Source: CALNYX01 sp942490925
Lineage (GTDB): Bacteria > Chlamydiota > Chlamydiia > Chlamydiales > JAAKFR01
DNA length: 64,000 nucleotides
Assembly (NCBI GenBank): GCA_942490925.1
Contig: CALNYX010000017.1
Location: forward strand, 558,001 to 622,000
Reading direction: 5' to 3'
How positions within the stretch are numbered: the stretch's first letter is position 1; each line of letters begins with the position of its first letter. Position numbers and translations under genes: made by a program. This document shows, piece after piece, positions 26,856 through 35,820 of this stretch. The notes under the pieces were generated by a model. That model did no database searches. It worked only from the letters and a program-made list of their open reading frames with translations, and was not told the origin of the DNA.

Positions 26856-26925
26856 ACCAACCTCCAATTTTTGAACGCCCACTCTAGCACTTGCAACCAT
26901 TCTTGCAAAGACCTAGACTCGCCTC

Positions 26926-27534
26926 ATGTTATCTCCAGAAACCCACTATCCCATTGAAACGCTCACTAAAGAAGTCGTCTTTCTAAAAAACTTTATCACC
27001 AGTCCAAGCATCCACATTGGTGATTACACTTACTATCATGGACGCAGCACCCCTGAGAACTTTGAGACTCAAAATGTTCTCATGCTCTACACTTGCGAAC
27101 TCATTATCGGAAAGTTTTGCCAGATAGCAGATGGCACCCAGTTCATCATGAGTGACGCCAACCATCAGATCTCTGGCTTCTCAACCTATCCATTCTTTAT
27201 CTTTGGTGATGAGTGGGCTAATTACGTGCCTGATCTACCTCAGAAAGGCGATACCATCATCGGAAATGATGTCTGGTTTGGGCATGAGTCAGTCATCATG
27301 CCAGGAGTTACCATTGGAGATGGAGCGATTATTGCTGCCAAAGCATTGGTTACCAAAAATGTGCCGCCATACACCATTGTAGGTGGCAATCCTGCTAAAG
27401 TGATTCGTAAACGATTTGATGATGCGACCATTGCCAAACTTCTAGAAATCAAGTGGTGGGATTGGGATTACGCCAAGATCACAGCCAATATCCCTGCAAT
27501 TACCAGCGCTGATATCAAAGCATTGGAAAGTTAA
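26926..27534 (+). CDS. CatB/Vat-type hexapeptide acetyltransferase
   Basis: A 202-residue trimeric left-handed beta-helix acetyltransferase of the xenobiotic (CatB/Vat) class. The hallmark segments are IGKFCQIADGTQFIMSDANH, IGNDVWFGHESVIMPG and VVGGNPAKVIRKRF (here IVGGNPAK). The His in NHQISG and the loop FPFF/YPFFIFGDEW fit the family's acceptor site. Substrate unknown; members acetylate chloramphenicol, streptogramins or sugars. Resistance should not be assumed. It is divergent from hemL and overlaps the next, convergent gene by four bases. Confidence 0.85.
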   Translation: MLSPETHYPIETLTKEVVFLKNFITSPSIHIGDYTYYHGRSTPENFETQNVLMLYTCELIIGKFCQIADGTQFIMSDANHQISGFSTYPFFIFGDEWANYVPDLPQKGDTIIGNDVWFGHESVIMPGVTIGDGAIIAAKALVTKNVPPYTIVGGNPAKVIRKRFDDATIAKLLEIKWWDWDYAKITANIPAITSADIKALES

Positions 27535-28031
27535 TACTCTTTCATGTCGGGGATTGGGTAGTGCTCATTCTCAGGAAGAAGCGCATTCGCCTTCTTCACA
27601 AGACGGGAAAAGCGAGCCACACTATCCTGCGTGTCATCTACTCCAACATCATCCCAAATTCCCATCGCCTTGTTAAAAAGCTCTGTCTCCTGCTGCAATG
27701 GCAAATGCCCTGCATTCATCTCCTGATTGACAAAATGCTCAAAAGCTACAATATCTGAACGAACAAGGTCATTCATAGAACGAGTATCAACCTGTGGATA
27801 AGGCGCTAATGGAAGATACTTATTCACCTTCTTAACGAGGTCATTGAACTGCTCACCCGCTTTTGCTGCATCGATCTTTTTAGCACTCAACTCCTCTAAA
27901 ATATCGATCGCATGTTTGTGATGCTTACGCACTTCCTTGATTCCAAGTGTCTTACTCTGCTCTGACAGATCTAAAAACAATAAAAAACGTTGGATCGAAG
28001 CGATCACCTTTTCCGACTTGAGCTGTTCCAT
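27531..28031 (-). CDS. Helical hypothetical protein downstream of ispG
   Basis: A 166-residue cytosolic protein predicted to be all helical, without known motif. A strong AAGGAGG precedes the ATG. It begins 16 bases after the ispG stop on the same strand, so it is probably the last gene of an ispG transcript. It overlaps the convergent acetyltransferase by four bases. I do not recognise the family. Confidence 0.6.
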   Translation of the reverse strand: MEQLKSEKVIASIQRFLLFLDLSEQSKTLGIKEVRKHHKHAIDILEELSAKKIDAAKAGEQFNDLVKKVNKYLPLAPYPQVDTRSMNDLVRSDIVAFEHFVNQEMNAGHLPLQQETELFNKAMGIWDDVGVDDTQDSVARFSRLVKKANALLPENEHYPIPDMKEY

Positions 28032-28047
28032 TCCCCCTCCTTATACT

Positions 28048-29808
28048 CTAAACTTCAACAAGTTCCCTTTCTGGCTCCACCCAGCGTCCATGAGCTTTGA
28101 TCAAATCAACAAGTCGCTCGGGAGCCGCATCCATATCAATGTTTTTCTCGACACATGTTTTTCCAACATAGAGGTCGATCTTGCCTGGCCGCGAGCCAAC
28201 ATATCCAAAGTCGGCATCGGCCATTTCTCCAGGCCCATTGACAATACATCCCATGATAGCAATTTTCACGCCAGGAAGGTGAGCTGTTTGATTACGAATC
28301 TCTTGCGCAACTTCTTGCAAGTTAAAAAGGGTGCGGCCACAGCCAGGGCAAGAGATGAATTCTGTCTTCGATGAGCGCATCCGCGCACCCTGTAACATGG
28401 CAAACGCAAGCGAGCGGCGCACAGCAAGCGGCGCCTTGGCTTCTAGGCAAATCCCCTCACCGAGTCCATCACAAAGAAGCGCGCCATATTCAGCAGCAGC
28501 ATGAATAGGGAGATCCTCAAGAGAACAGTCATACTTCAAGTGAAGGATAACAGGCTTTGTTGACTTCTCTTTGCGTAAGCTCTCAAAGTGAGCGCGAGCC
28601 TCATGAATGGAATTCTCTTTTGGAGCATAAAAGAGATCTGTTGGCTTGGCAAAGACCTGAATCCCAGCCGCCTTTAATTTTTCAAGCTTCTCATGCTCAG
28701 CATCGATGATCACACCATCGACAGTCCCGAGATCTTTAGTTGGCCGCCCAAGCTGCACGCGGCAACCTAGATCAGCAAAAAACTCCGGACTCTTCACTTC
28801 ATCGAGCGTCACAGGCAAAATCACCGAGCCATCACGATGGAGGGTTTCTGGGATTTCAACAATGCGTCTTTCAATACGTTCAATAGAACGTGTTGTCTCC
28901 TCAAAGGGCTTACAACCTCGCCCTTGATAGTGACGGGCAAAATTCACAAGGCGCTCACACGGGTCAATCTCATTCCAAGGATCTTCGGTGAGCGATACAC
29001 GAATAGTATCACCCAAACCATCCAACAGAAGCGATCCTATTCCCATCGCTGACTTCACACGTCCATCTTCTCCCTCTCCAGCCTCAGTCACGCCAAGGTG
29101 CAGCGGATAATCCCAGCCAAGTTCCATCATTTGAGCAACAAGCAGCCGGTAGGCTTGTATCATCACCTGAGTGTTACTCGCCTTCATCGAGAAAATAATG
29201 TCGTGAAAATCGTGCTTGCGGCAAACCCTAGTGAACTCTAGAGCTGATTCAACCATCCCTTGCGCTGTATCACCATAACGATTCATGATTCGATCAGAGA
29301 GTGAGCCGTGGTTTGTCCCAATGCGCATAGCACGTTTTAGCCGCTTACATTTCTCAACTAGTGGAGTGAATTTCTCTTCAAGGCGCACGATCTCATCAGC
29401 ATAGGTTGCATCATCATACTCAATGATTTTGAAACTTGCGCGTTTATCAACGAAATTCCCAGGATTAATGCGCACCTTGTCTGCAAAATCAGCCACGCGC
29501 ATCGCTGCTGGAGGATAAAAATGGATGTCTGCAACAAGCGGAATCGTGTAGCCACGCTTGACAAGCTCATCTTTGATCCCCTCGCAAGCATCAGCCTCTT
29601 TCATTCCTTGGACGGTGACACGGGCAATTTCGCAGCCACAATCAGCCAGACGGATAATCTGCTCAGCAGTCGCTTTGACATCTCGTGTATTTGAGGTCGT
29701 CATCGATTGAATACGCACGGGGTTGTTGCCACCAACTCCCACACTTCCGACCTTAACTTCGCGGGTTTTCCATCTAATCGTCTGATAAACTTCTTCACAA
29801 TATTTCAT
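28048..29808 (-). CDS. ispG: 4-hydroxy-3-methylbut-2-enyl-diphosphate synthase, long chlamydial/plant form
   Basis: A 586-residue [4Fe-4S] enzyme of the non-mevalonate isoprenoid pathway (GcpE). The N-terminal TIM barrel (PVRIQSMTTSNTRD) is joined to the iron-sulphur domain through a ~200-residue insert absent from the ~370-residue E. coli type but present in plants and Chlamydia. The cluster cysteines are in SCPGCGRTLF and GCIVNGPGE. It is separated by 53 bases from the divergent effector cluster. Confidence 0.95.
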   Translation of the reverse strand: MKYCEEVYQTIRWKTREVKVGSVGVGGNNPVRIQSMTTSNTRDVKATAEQIIRLADCGCEIARVTVQGMKEADACEGIKDELVKRGYTIPLVADIHFYPPAAMRVADFADKVRINPGNFVDKRASFKIIEYDDATYADEIVRLEEKFTPLVEKCKRLKRAMRIGTNHGSLSDRIMNRYGDTAQGMVESALEFTRVCRKHDFHDIIFSMKASNTQVMIQAYRLLVAQMMELGWDYPLHLGVTEAGEGEDGRVKSAMGIGSLLLDGLGDTIRVSLTEDPWNEIDPCERLVNFARHYQGRGCKPFEETTRSIERIERRIVEIPETLHRDGSVILPVTLDEVKSPEFFADLGCRVQLGRPTKDLGTVDGVIIDAEHEKLEKLKAAGIQVFAKPTDLFYAPKENSIHEARAHFESLRKEKSTKPVILHLKYDCSLEDLPIHAAAEYGALLCDGLGEGICLEAKAPLAVRRSLAFAMLQGARMRSSKTEFISCPGCGRTLFNLQEVAQEIRNQTAHLPGVKIAIMGCIVNGPGEMADADFGYVGSRPGKIDLYVGKTCVEKNIDMDAAPERLVDLIKAHGRWVEPERELVEV

Positions 29809-29837
29809 AATTAAAACCTAAATTTTACTTAGTGTGT

Positions 29838-29843
29838 TATAAT
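29838..29843 (+). promoter_or_regulatory. TATAAT -10 hexamer of the effector/chaperone cluster
   Basis: A consensus -10 preceded by TGTGT lies 18 bases upstream of the ATG at 29862; AGGAA lies between. No clear -35 is present. Confidence 0.45.
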
Positions 29844-29861
29844 AAGGAAAAAGGAAATATA

Positions 29862-31532
29862 ATGTCTAGTAGTGGTCCAATTAATCCGAAAAGGTTTCCC
29901 CTTACTCCCCCTCGTTCGCGCCCTGAATCTCAAATTAGCTTTGAGGATGCAGAGCCTATCTTGAAACATTTGAGGTCTGAAACCCCTCCTCCTAAAATGT
30001 TTAGGAGGCTATCAGCTGCTTTTACAGGGCAAAACGAAAAAAAGAGCTATGCAGAGGAGTTGGCCAAGCTCTTGCCTCCTGGAACTGAAGAGATTTTACA
30101 AAAGTGCTCCCTCAAAGAGCTGCAAACCATTGAACATATCTTTAACTCTCCTTTCCGAGGAGAGTTTAACAAAATTGCTGCAGAGCCTTCAAAAATTCGA
30201 GAGATGGTTTCAGTCTACCAAGAGGCGGAGGCTATTACCCAAGATATGCACCGCCTGCTTGGAGAATCGCTAACAACTGAGCTCGCACACACTCTCTGCG
30301 CAGAGATTGCACGTGTTTACGTAAAGGTTGAAAATGGTCGAGATTTTCTTCAACACATGGCCCATTTTATCGATACGCTTGACTCAGTTCAAGAAATACG
30401 CCCAAATATATACCTAAGTATTACAGATCCAGATATTTCGCAAGTTCCCCTTGCTCAGCTAGAGGTTGTCATGAACAGTGCGATAGCTGAGCCGAGATTG
30501 CTGATACGTTTGATGCAAGACATGGTTGATCGCACAGTTCCTACCAATTCCCAAGTGCTCCACGAAGCCATTGAAGAGTATTATGATCCGACTACAATGC
30601 GGGCTAGTGAAGAGGCAAAAGAACGTGTCGACAACTCCCCCTGTTCTCTCCTGCGTGAGATTCATATCGGCCCGATCACCTTTCACGAAGATTCAGATGA
30701 AATCTTGAATTTTGATGAGCTGAAGCTTTCCACAGAGATTCTTCTTTTTGAAAAAGAGTCGTTAGAAACCTACTGCATCAAAGTTCCTCTCCCCCTTTCT
30801 GGAAAGATGAGCATCACCGAAGCACGAAAACGTTTAGACCTCCTCCACGTCCAATTAGAAAGATCTGAGGGGAGCTTTGACTTTGAGCAAGAGTATGAGG
30901 CACGAGGACTACCTCCAGAAGATATGAAGAATACAAAAAATGAACACATACGATTCGTCACAACTTCTGAATATGAACTCGCAAGGGGATGCGCCAACTT
31001 CAATACCACAGCCAACGGAAAGCCTAAAGGGATATTTGCACGGCACCACCCAGAAATGCAAGCAGTCATAGGACATAGAGACATCACCTCTGCAATTGAA
31101 GCTGCAAAAGTTGGTCACGTCTTTCGTCTCGAAAGTGGCGCCCTCTCACTTCTCCCTCCAGAAGTCGCTGAAACCTTCTTCACAGTCGGAAGCTTTAATG
31201 AAGCTGAGCTCGCTCCTCTCAAAGAAGCTATTCTCAATGAACAACCAATCGAACAACAAATCCGCATTGCTGGCGTTGGGAACTCTAATATCACCCTCAC
31301 ACTAGAACCAGTGACGATTTCACGACAGGATTCAGTACGCCATTTTTGCAAACTGACTGCTACACTGACAAGCACCGTTGACGGGAGAGCTGTCGAAGCC
31401 TCACACTCCACCTATTACGACACCACAAGAATTCCTCAACACACTGTTCTTAAAAATGTTGTGAACTCAGACTTACTAGAACGCGATCTTCTTAGCGCAC
31501 GTAGAGAATTTTTATTAAAAGCATTTGTTTAA
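29862..31532 (+). CDS. Putative type III effector 1 of the cluster
   Basis: A 556-residue soluble protein with a Pro/Ser/Arg-rich N-terminal ~50 residues, as in many type III substrates, and no signal peptide. The C-terminal ~180 residues contain GHVFRLESGALSLLPPEV, which aligns with GTIYHREDGRLSLLPHSS of the protein at 31987; both are followed by a Phe and Lys-containing helix and a mixed beta region. The two genes thus share a C-terminal domain. The start at 29862 is supported by AGGAA; a GTG 30 bases earlier has none. It is followed by a CesT-like chaperone gene. The function of the domain is unknown. Confidence 0.6.
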   Translation: MSSSGPINPKRFPLTPPRSRPESQISFEDAEPILKHLRSETPPPKMFRRLSAAFTGQNEKKSYAEELAKLLPPGTEEILQKCSLKELQTIEHIFNSPFRGEFNKIAAEPSKIREMVSVYQEAEAITQDMHRLLGESLTTELAHTLCAEIARVYVKVENGRDFLQHMAHFIDTLDSVQEIRPNIYLSITDPDISQVPLAQLEVVMNSAIAEPRLLIRLMQDMVDRTVPTNSQVLHEAIEEYYDPTTMRASEEAKERVDNSPCSLLREIHIGPITFHEDSDEILNFDELKLSTEILLFEKESLETYCIKVPLPLSGKMSITEARKRLDLLHVQLERSEGSFDFEQEYEARGLPPEDMKNTKNEHIRFVTTSEYELARGCANFNTTANGKPKGIFARHHPEMQAVIGHRDITSAIEAAKVGHVFRLESGALSLLPPEVAETFFTVGSFNEAELAPLKEAILNEQPIEQQIRIAGVGNSNITLTLEPVTISRQDSVRHFCKLTATLTSTVDGRAVEASHSTYYDTTRIPQHTVLKNVVNSDLLERDLLSARREFLLKAFV

Positions 31533-31538
31533 TTATGT

Positions 31539-31544
31539 TATAAT
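31539..31544 (+). promoter_or_regulatory. TATAAT hexamer directly before chaperone A
   Basis: A consensus -10 ends six bases before the ATG at 31551, with no ribosome site between. If used it would give a leaderless transcript; alternatively the gene is only read from upstream. Confidence 0.35.
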
Positions 31545-31550
31545 TAGATT

Positions 31551-32024
31551 ATGACTAATTATAGCTTTAAAGAAACAATTAATTTGTTTGAACGAAACCT
31601 AAAAACAGAAGCACCACCAGAAGATGTGGAAGAGGGTGTTGTTGATCTCGTCCTAGACGAGGGTGAAATAACACTTTTCAAGGGAGAGCAAGAGGGAAGC
31701 TTCTGCTTCTCTTTTGATCTCGGCATGTTTTTACAATCTCCTGATACTAAACATCTTGAAGAATTGCTAACGAGCAACTTTCTTGGTGTTGATACCGGTG
31801 GTTGCACACTTGCCCTTGATGAAGAGGTATTGAAGCTCAAGGCCTCGACAACCCCTGGCACCTCACCGCAGGAGAATTGGGAGTGGCTTCACAGAGTCGT
31901 TTCTGTTGCCCATTTTTGGCATGACAAGCTTGCTAATTGGCAGGAGTTCACACCACTTGTTTCGTTCAAAACAGAGGAGAAAGAAAATGCCGCGAATTGG
32001 GGAAACACCACCTTCAAGGCCTAG
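31551..32024 (+). CDS. CesT-like type III secretion chaperone A
   Basis: A 157-residue acidic protein with the CesT/SycE layout: an N-terminal helix, a beta region (DLVLDEGEITLFKG, SFCFSFDLG), then the hallmark LLTSNFLGVDTGGCTLALDE followed by a strand, and a final long helix (WLHRVVSVAHFWHDKLANW). These chaperones bind the N-terminal region of effectors and bring them to the secretion ATPase. It lies between effectors 1 and 2 and overlaps the latter by 38 bases. Fold assignment rests on pattern; the partner is inferred by position. Confidence 0.65.
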   Translation: MTNYSFKETINLFERNLKTEAPPEDVEEGVVDLVLDEGEITLFKGEQEGSFCFSFDLGMFLQSPDTKHLEELLTSNFLGVDTGGCTLALDEEVLKLKASTTPGTSPQENWEWLHRVVSVAHFWHDKLANWQEFTPLVSFKTEEKENAANWGNTTFKA

Positions 32025-33684
32025 CCCAGCGCCAGACGAGAGCGAGTTTGCACGCGTTGAGCCTAGTCGTGGCGGATTGCTATCACAGATACAGAGCTTT
32101 TTCAAAAGCCCTCGCGCCTTTATCAAAGGGTATTTCCGCGCACGGGCAGACAAAAAACTTGCTCAGGCGCAAAAGCGGGGCTATCTTACCGAGCTTTCTA
32201 AAAGCGCAACGCCTGCTGAAAAAGCTGCTCTTCAAAAGCTTTCACGCAACCAACTTTTCACCCTCAAACAACTCGCCCCTCACGATCAAAAAACGACCTT
32301 CGTCTGTCTGACAGAAAGTCCAAAAGTGGGTCATCTGGTTTTATCGCACATCGAACCAGCGGATGTCCCACAAGCTCTAGACAATCTCTCTAGGCTTGCA
32401 GTTGTCGATCGTCCGAAAGTAGCACTATTACCTGCTTCAATTTTTAAACAGGTTGTGATGCAGCCTAAGGTTCTGCAAGCAGGCGTTAAACTCAAAGCAG
32501 AGCAATTTGAAAGACTTGCTGCACTATCGACTAAAAATAAAAAAGCTACCGATTATCTCATTGCTAACCCAAAACTTTTAAAGATTGCTCTCGCATCTAG
32601 TGCAAGTCAGGAGCGAGTTGTTAAAGCGACAAAATGCCTCCAAGAAGTTCAGAGACAATTAAAAGGAACTCTTTCAACTGAAAGAGCAGAGCTGTTGCTT
32701 GACTACCTGATTCGAAGCGAAGAGCCCAACCTTCTCAAACACTTTTCCATCTTTCTAAAAGAATCAAAACAACTGCTTGCTGCTCGGGATAACAAGACAT
32801 TGTTTTACTCGCCTAAATCAGGAGAGGCTTCTCCTAAAGCTAAAGCTTTTGTACAAGCGTTTAACGACACGAATACAACGGACGTTGAATTTGATGATGG
32901 GTGGCGAATATTTAATGGTGTACGTAAAGAACTCTCTATACGAGCTGGATTTAATTACTCCCCTGAGGGAGTGCTTGCCCCAGTTCTCCGCACTGGAGTG
33001 GGATTTTCAAGAGATTCGACAGCTCCCAGAATCAATACTTTTGAAGATATCGGTCTACGCTTCCAAGCACTTCCCGATCGAGGAGATCACACAGCTCGCG
33101 TCTTGATAGCTGAGCCCGATGGCAATACACGTCTCTATAAATACGTCGTTCCTAAAGCTCTCCATGAGTATGGAGATGAGCTACACTATGCCATTCCCAA
33201 CCCTGAGAGAATTGATGGCAGTAAGGCCCCTGACAAAATCAAAGCCCTTTTGAAAAAAGAGGTACAAAAGATCAACGAGGGGATGATGAAAACAGTCCAT
33301 AGCCTCAATGAAACACCCTCTAGAGAAATTCAACCAGGTACGATCTATCACCGTGAAGATGGACGTCTCTCACTTCTACCTCACTCTTCCTTTCCTCCCT
33401 ATGCTATTGCTAAGCTTGACCCTTTCAAAAAGGCTCTTCAGGGAGATAAGAAACCTGTCCATCTTCTTAATAGCAAAAAAGAAAAGATTCCTCTCAAAAT
33501 CCAGACAAAAGTTGAAGGAGAATTCCTTCGAGTTGCATTTAGAGCTGGAAAAGTGACGCACCAGACTCGTATCGTGAAAGCTAAAGATGAGTCTGTCGAA
33601 GCTGCTATCAAGCGTTTTGCAAATACAGAGCTTGAAAAACATCTACTACTGACACAAGCGGAGGTGCTCGGTGTCACAGTTTAG
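31987..33684 (+). CDS. Putative type III effector 2 of the cluster
   Basis: A 565-residue protein. Residues 1-60 are Pro-rich and hold FARVEPSRGGLLSQIQSFF, a motif shared with the proteins at 34072 and 35278 and probably used for chaperone binding. Residues ~60-280 are helical and repetitive (LSRNQLFTLKQLAP, LDNLSRLAVVDRP); the C-terminal domain is related to that of effector 1. AGGAG precedes the ATG at 31987; a longer TTG start lies inside the chaperone gene. It overlaps chaperones on both sides. No catalytic motif was recognised. Confidence 0.6.
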   Translation: MPRIGETPPSRPSPAPDESEFARVEPSRGGLLSQIQSFFKSPRAFIKGYFRARADKKLAQAQKRGYLTELSKSATPAEKAALQKLSRNQLFTLKQLAPHDQKTTFVCLTESPKVGHLVLSHIEPADVPQALDNLSRLAVVDRPKVALLPASIFKQVVMQPKVLQAGVKLKAEQFERLAALSTKNKKATDYLIANPKLLKIALASSASQERVVKATKCLQEVQRQLKGTLSTERAELLLDYLIRSEEPNLLKHFSIFLKESKQLLAARDNKTLFYSPKSGEASPKAKAFVQAFNDTNTTDVEFDDGWRIFNGVRKELSIRAGFNYSPEGVLAPVLRTGVGFSRDSTAPRINTFEDIGLRFQALPDRGDHTARVLIAEPDGNTRLYKYVVPKALHEYGDELHYAIPNPERIDGSKAPDKIKALLKKEVQKINEGMMKTVHSLNETPSREIQPGTIYHREDGRLSLLPHSSFPPYAIAKLDPFKKALQGDKKPVHLLNSKKEKIPLKIQTKVEGEFLRVAFRAGKVTHQTRIVKAKDESVEAAIKRFANTELEKHLLLTQAEVLGVTV

Positions 33685-34081
33685 AGACTTTCTAGATCAA
33701 CTTGCAATTGCATTGCAATTCAACCAGCTTTCTCCTGATGCGCAAGGAGCCTGTTTACTTATCACTAAACAAGAATCTGTACCCCTTCTTTTTGAATTTG
33801 ATGATCGGATTGTCTCGAGTTCTATTCTCCTCTCTTCCCCCATTTCACCTATCCACCCTAACTACCGCACAACGCTCTTCCAAGCTTGCCTTAAGGGAAA
33901 TCAGCAAATCGAGGAGACATTTTCAAAAAAGCCAGACGAAGAGCAGATCTACCTCCATAGAAGGATCCACCCAAAGATTGAAGCGAGTGATCTAAAAGTG
34001 CTTGTCGAGCAATTCATCAATCGAGTGACAAGTTGGAAGCTCTGCTTAGAAAATTTACAGGAGTCAACACCATGTCCCTAG
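33671..34081 (+). CDS. CesT-like type III secretion chaperone B
   Basis: A 136-residue protein starting with GTG; GGAGGT five bases upstream lies inside the end of effector 2. It has the class I chaperone arrangement: amphipathic helix, ACLLITKQESVPLLFEFDD, SSILLSSPI, a helix with LKGNQQIEE, YLHRRIHP and a final helix. It is a clear paralogue of the protein at 35817 (the same segments in the same order). It overlaps the downstream effector by ten bases, which suggests that effector and chaperone are made together. Confidence 0.65.
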   Translation: MSQFRDFLDQLAIALQFNQLSPDAQGACLLITKQESVPLLFEFDDRIVSSSILLSSPISPIHPNYRTTLFQACLKGNQQIEETFSKKPDEEQIYLHRRIHPKIEASDLKVLVEQFINRVTSWKLCLENLQESTPCP

Positions 34082-35277
34082 TACCTCCCCCTGGAGATCG
34101 ACCTCGAGTTGAAAGTCCCACGCCTTCTCAAACATCTGAAAGTCCACAAGCAATGCAAGTGGAGAGTAAAGGAGGCTTTCTTACACGCCTTTTCAGCCCT
34201 ATTACGCACTTCTTTCAAAAGCTTTTTGGCACCTTCCCCAAACCCACCACGGAAATCAAAGAAGCTGTGGTGTCCTTTGAAACAAAGCAAGATGTGACAA
34301 GTAAATTCCTGATCGATATTTCAAATATCAAAGAAATTCCAACTAAGCTTAGGCTATACATTTCACACCATCCTGAAGCAACCTATCAGGCATTAGAAAC
34401 AGCCTCTCATTTAACGTCTGTAGGATCACATGAACATCAAACGCTCGCTGTTTACCTTCTCACTTATCCTGGCATCTTGAAAAGTACAGCTCATTTAACT
34501 CAACAAAAATCACTTACATCTCGATCAGCGGCAAGCAAGAAGCAAATCTTTACTGCTATCGAGTCGTGTAAGCAAACAATAAGGTCTCCAGCTCTTCTTA
34601 AGATACATCAACAGAATCTTGCAACTCTACAGGAGCAGCTACCATCTGTAGAAAGTCAGAAAAGAGTCCCTGATGAAACAAAGCAGGATGCAACCAGTCA
34701 ATTCTTGCATGAAATTGCAGATCAAAAAATCTTAGCAAAGCACAGACGCTATATCTCAACTCATCCTGAAGAGACTTATGAAGCTCTACAAGTTGCAAGA
34801 CACTTAACAGATCCAGGAACAGAAAAGCATAGTGAGCTTGTACGCAAACTCCTCTTTGGTTTTGGATTTAACAATGAAAAAATTTCTCAGTGGGTACAGG
34901 TGAACAGGGCAGATTTTTCTTCCTATACACACGACCTCCTCATGCAAACACTGTGGGAAAGCCCTCGCTTGCTGACTGATAAAATCAACTCTACCAAAGC
35001 TGAAATTCATCGACTCTCAAGTCGTGAGCATCAACGCAGAATTAAAGCGGCTCCACAAAGTATTGCCAAACTTAGAGCTGAACTTGCTTCAATTGATGCT
35101 GAGCAAGATGCAACGGCTGTTGCAACAGCTAAACATCAGCTTTTCCAAGCGATTATGGCAGAGCACCCCAATGCTCGTAACTTTTCTAATCGCCACTATA
35201 CAAAACTCTCTGAGCAAGAGCACTACTTTCGAGAAGCGGGAGTTTTAATCTATGAACTAGCTACACGAGGCTTTTAG
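34072..35277 (+). CDS. Putative type III effector 3 with internal duplication
   Basis: A 401-residue protein. The N-terminal ~50 residues are Pro/Ser-rich and end in MQVESKGGFLTRLFSP, followed by the aromatic helix ITHFFQKLFG, the shared cluster motif. Two copies of a ~65-residue helical unit follow at about residues 70-134 and 202-264 (ETKQD-[VA]-TS, YIS-x-HPE-x-TY-x-AL). The start at 34072 has GGAG at good spacing. The unit also appears in degenerate form in the next gene. It may be a scaffold or host-protein mimic; no enzyme motif is visible. Confidence 0.6.
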   Translation: MSLVPPPGDRPRVESPTPSQTSESPQAMQVESKGGFLTRLFSPITHFFQKLFGTFPKPTTEIKEAVVSFETKQDVTSKFLIDISNIKEIPTKLRLYISHHPEATYQALETASHLTSVGSHEHQTLAVYLLTYPGILKSTAHLTQQKSLTSRSAASKKQIFTAIESCKQTIRSPALLKIHQQNLATLQEQLPSVESQKRVPDETKQDATSQFLHEIADQKILAKHRRYISTHPEETYEALQVARHLTDPGTEKHSELVRKLLFGFGFNNEKISQWVQVNRADFSSYTHDLLMQTLWESPRLLTDKINSTKAEIHRLSSREHQRRIKAAPQSIAKLRAELASIDAEQDATAVATAKHQLFQAIMAEHPNARNFSNRHYTKLSEQEHYFREAGVLIYELATRGF

Positions 35278-35820
35278 ATGGTTAAAAAAGTACATTTTGA
35301 AAAACCTGCACCTCCTAGTGAACCTCCAAAACAAGATGAGTTTGTTCAAGTCGAGAGTAGCGGAGGTTGGCTAAGCAAGTTCTTCTCGCCAATCATTCGT
35401 TTTTTTAAAAAACTGGCGGGTCATTTTCAACAAAAAACCGACGCTAAAACTCCAAAAAGTAAGAGCGTTATAGACTATAAAATTCCAGAGGCTCTTCAGA
35501 GAGATCACCACCTAGATAAAAAACTCTATGCACAAGGAATGCTCGCCCCTATAAAACTAACGCAGCATCCTGCGAGCTTCCAAAACTGTAAAAAACAGGC
35601 TGCAGGATATACAGAAAAACCCCTTTTACAACATAAGCTTACGTTGTTTCTTCTCGCCTACCCAACTATTTCCCACAATTTAAAATCCGATGATAAAACC
35701 AGAGCCCGAGAACACTTAAAAAATTGCGTGACTCTCTTAAACCGCAATCCTGATCTCTTTGAACTTAGAGACTATTTCAAACCTGTGATTGAACTACTTT
35801 TTGAGGCGACCAAAGAATGA
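35278..35820 (+). CDS. Putative type III effector 4, short relative of effector 3
   Basis: A 180-residue protein beginning directly after the stop codon of the previous gene. FVQVESSGGWLSKFFSP followed by IIRFFKKLAG near residues 22-50 repeats the shared N-terminal motif, and LQHKLTLFLLAYPTISHN corresponds to HQTLAVYLLTYPGI in the helical unit of effector 3. It looks like a truncated or single-unit paralogue. The stop overlaps the chaperone C start by four bases (ATGA). Function unknown. Confidence 0.6.
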   Translation: MVKKVHFEKPAPPSEPPKQDEFVQVESSGGWLSKFFSPIIRFFKKLAGHFQQKTDAKTPKSKSVIDYKIPEALQRDHHLDKKLYAQGMLAPIKLTQHPASFQNCKKQAAGYTEKPLLQHKLTLFLLAYPTISHNLKSDDKTRAREHLKNCVTLLNRNPDLFELRDYFKPVIELLFEATKE

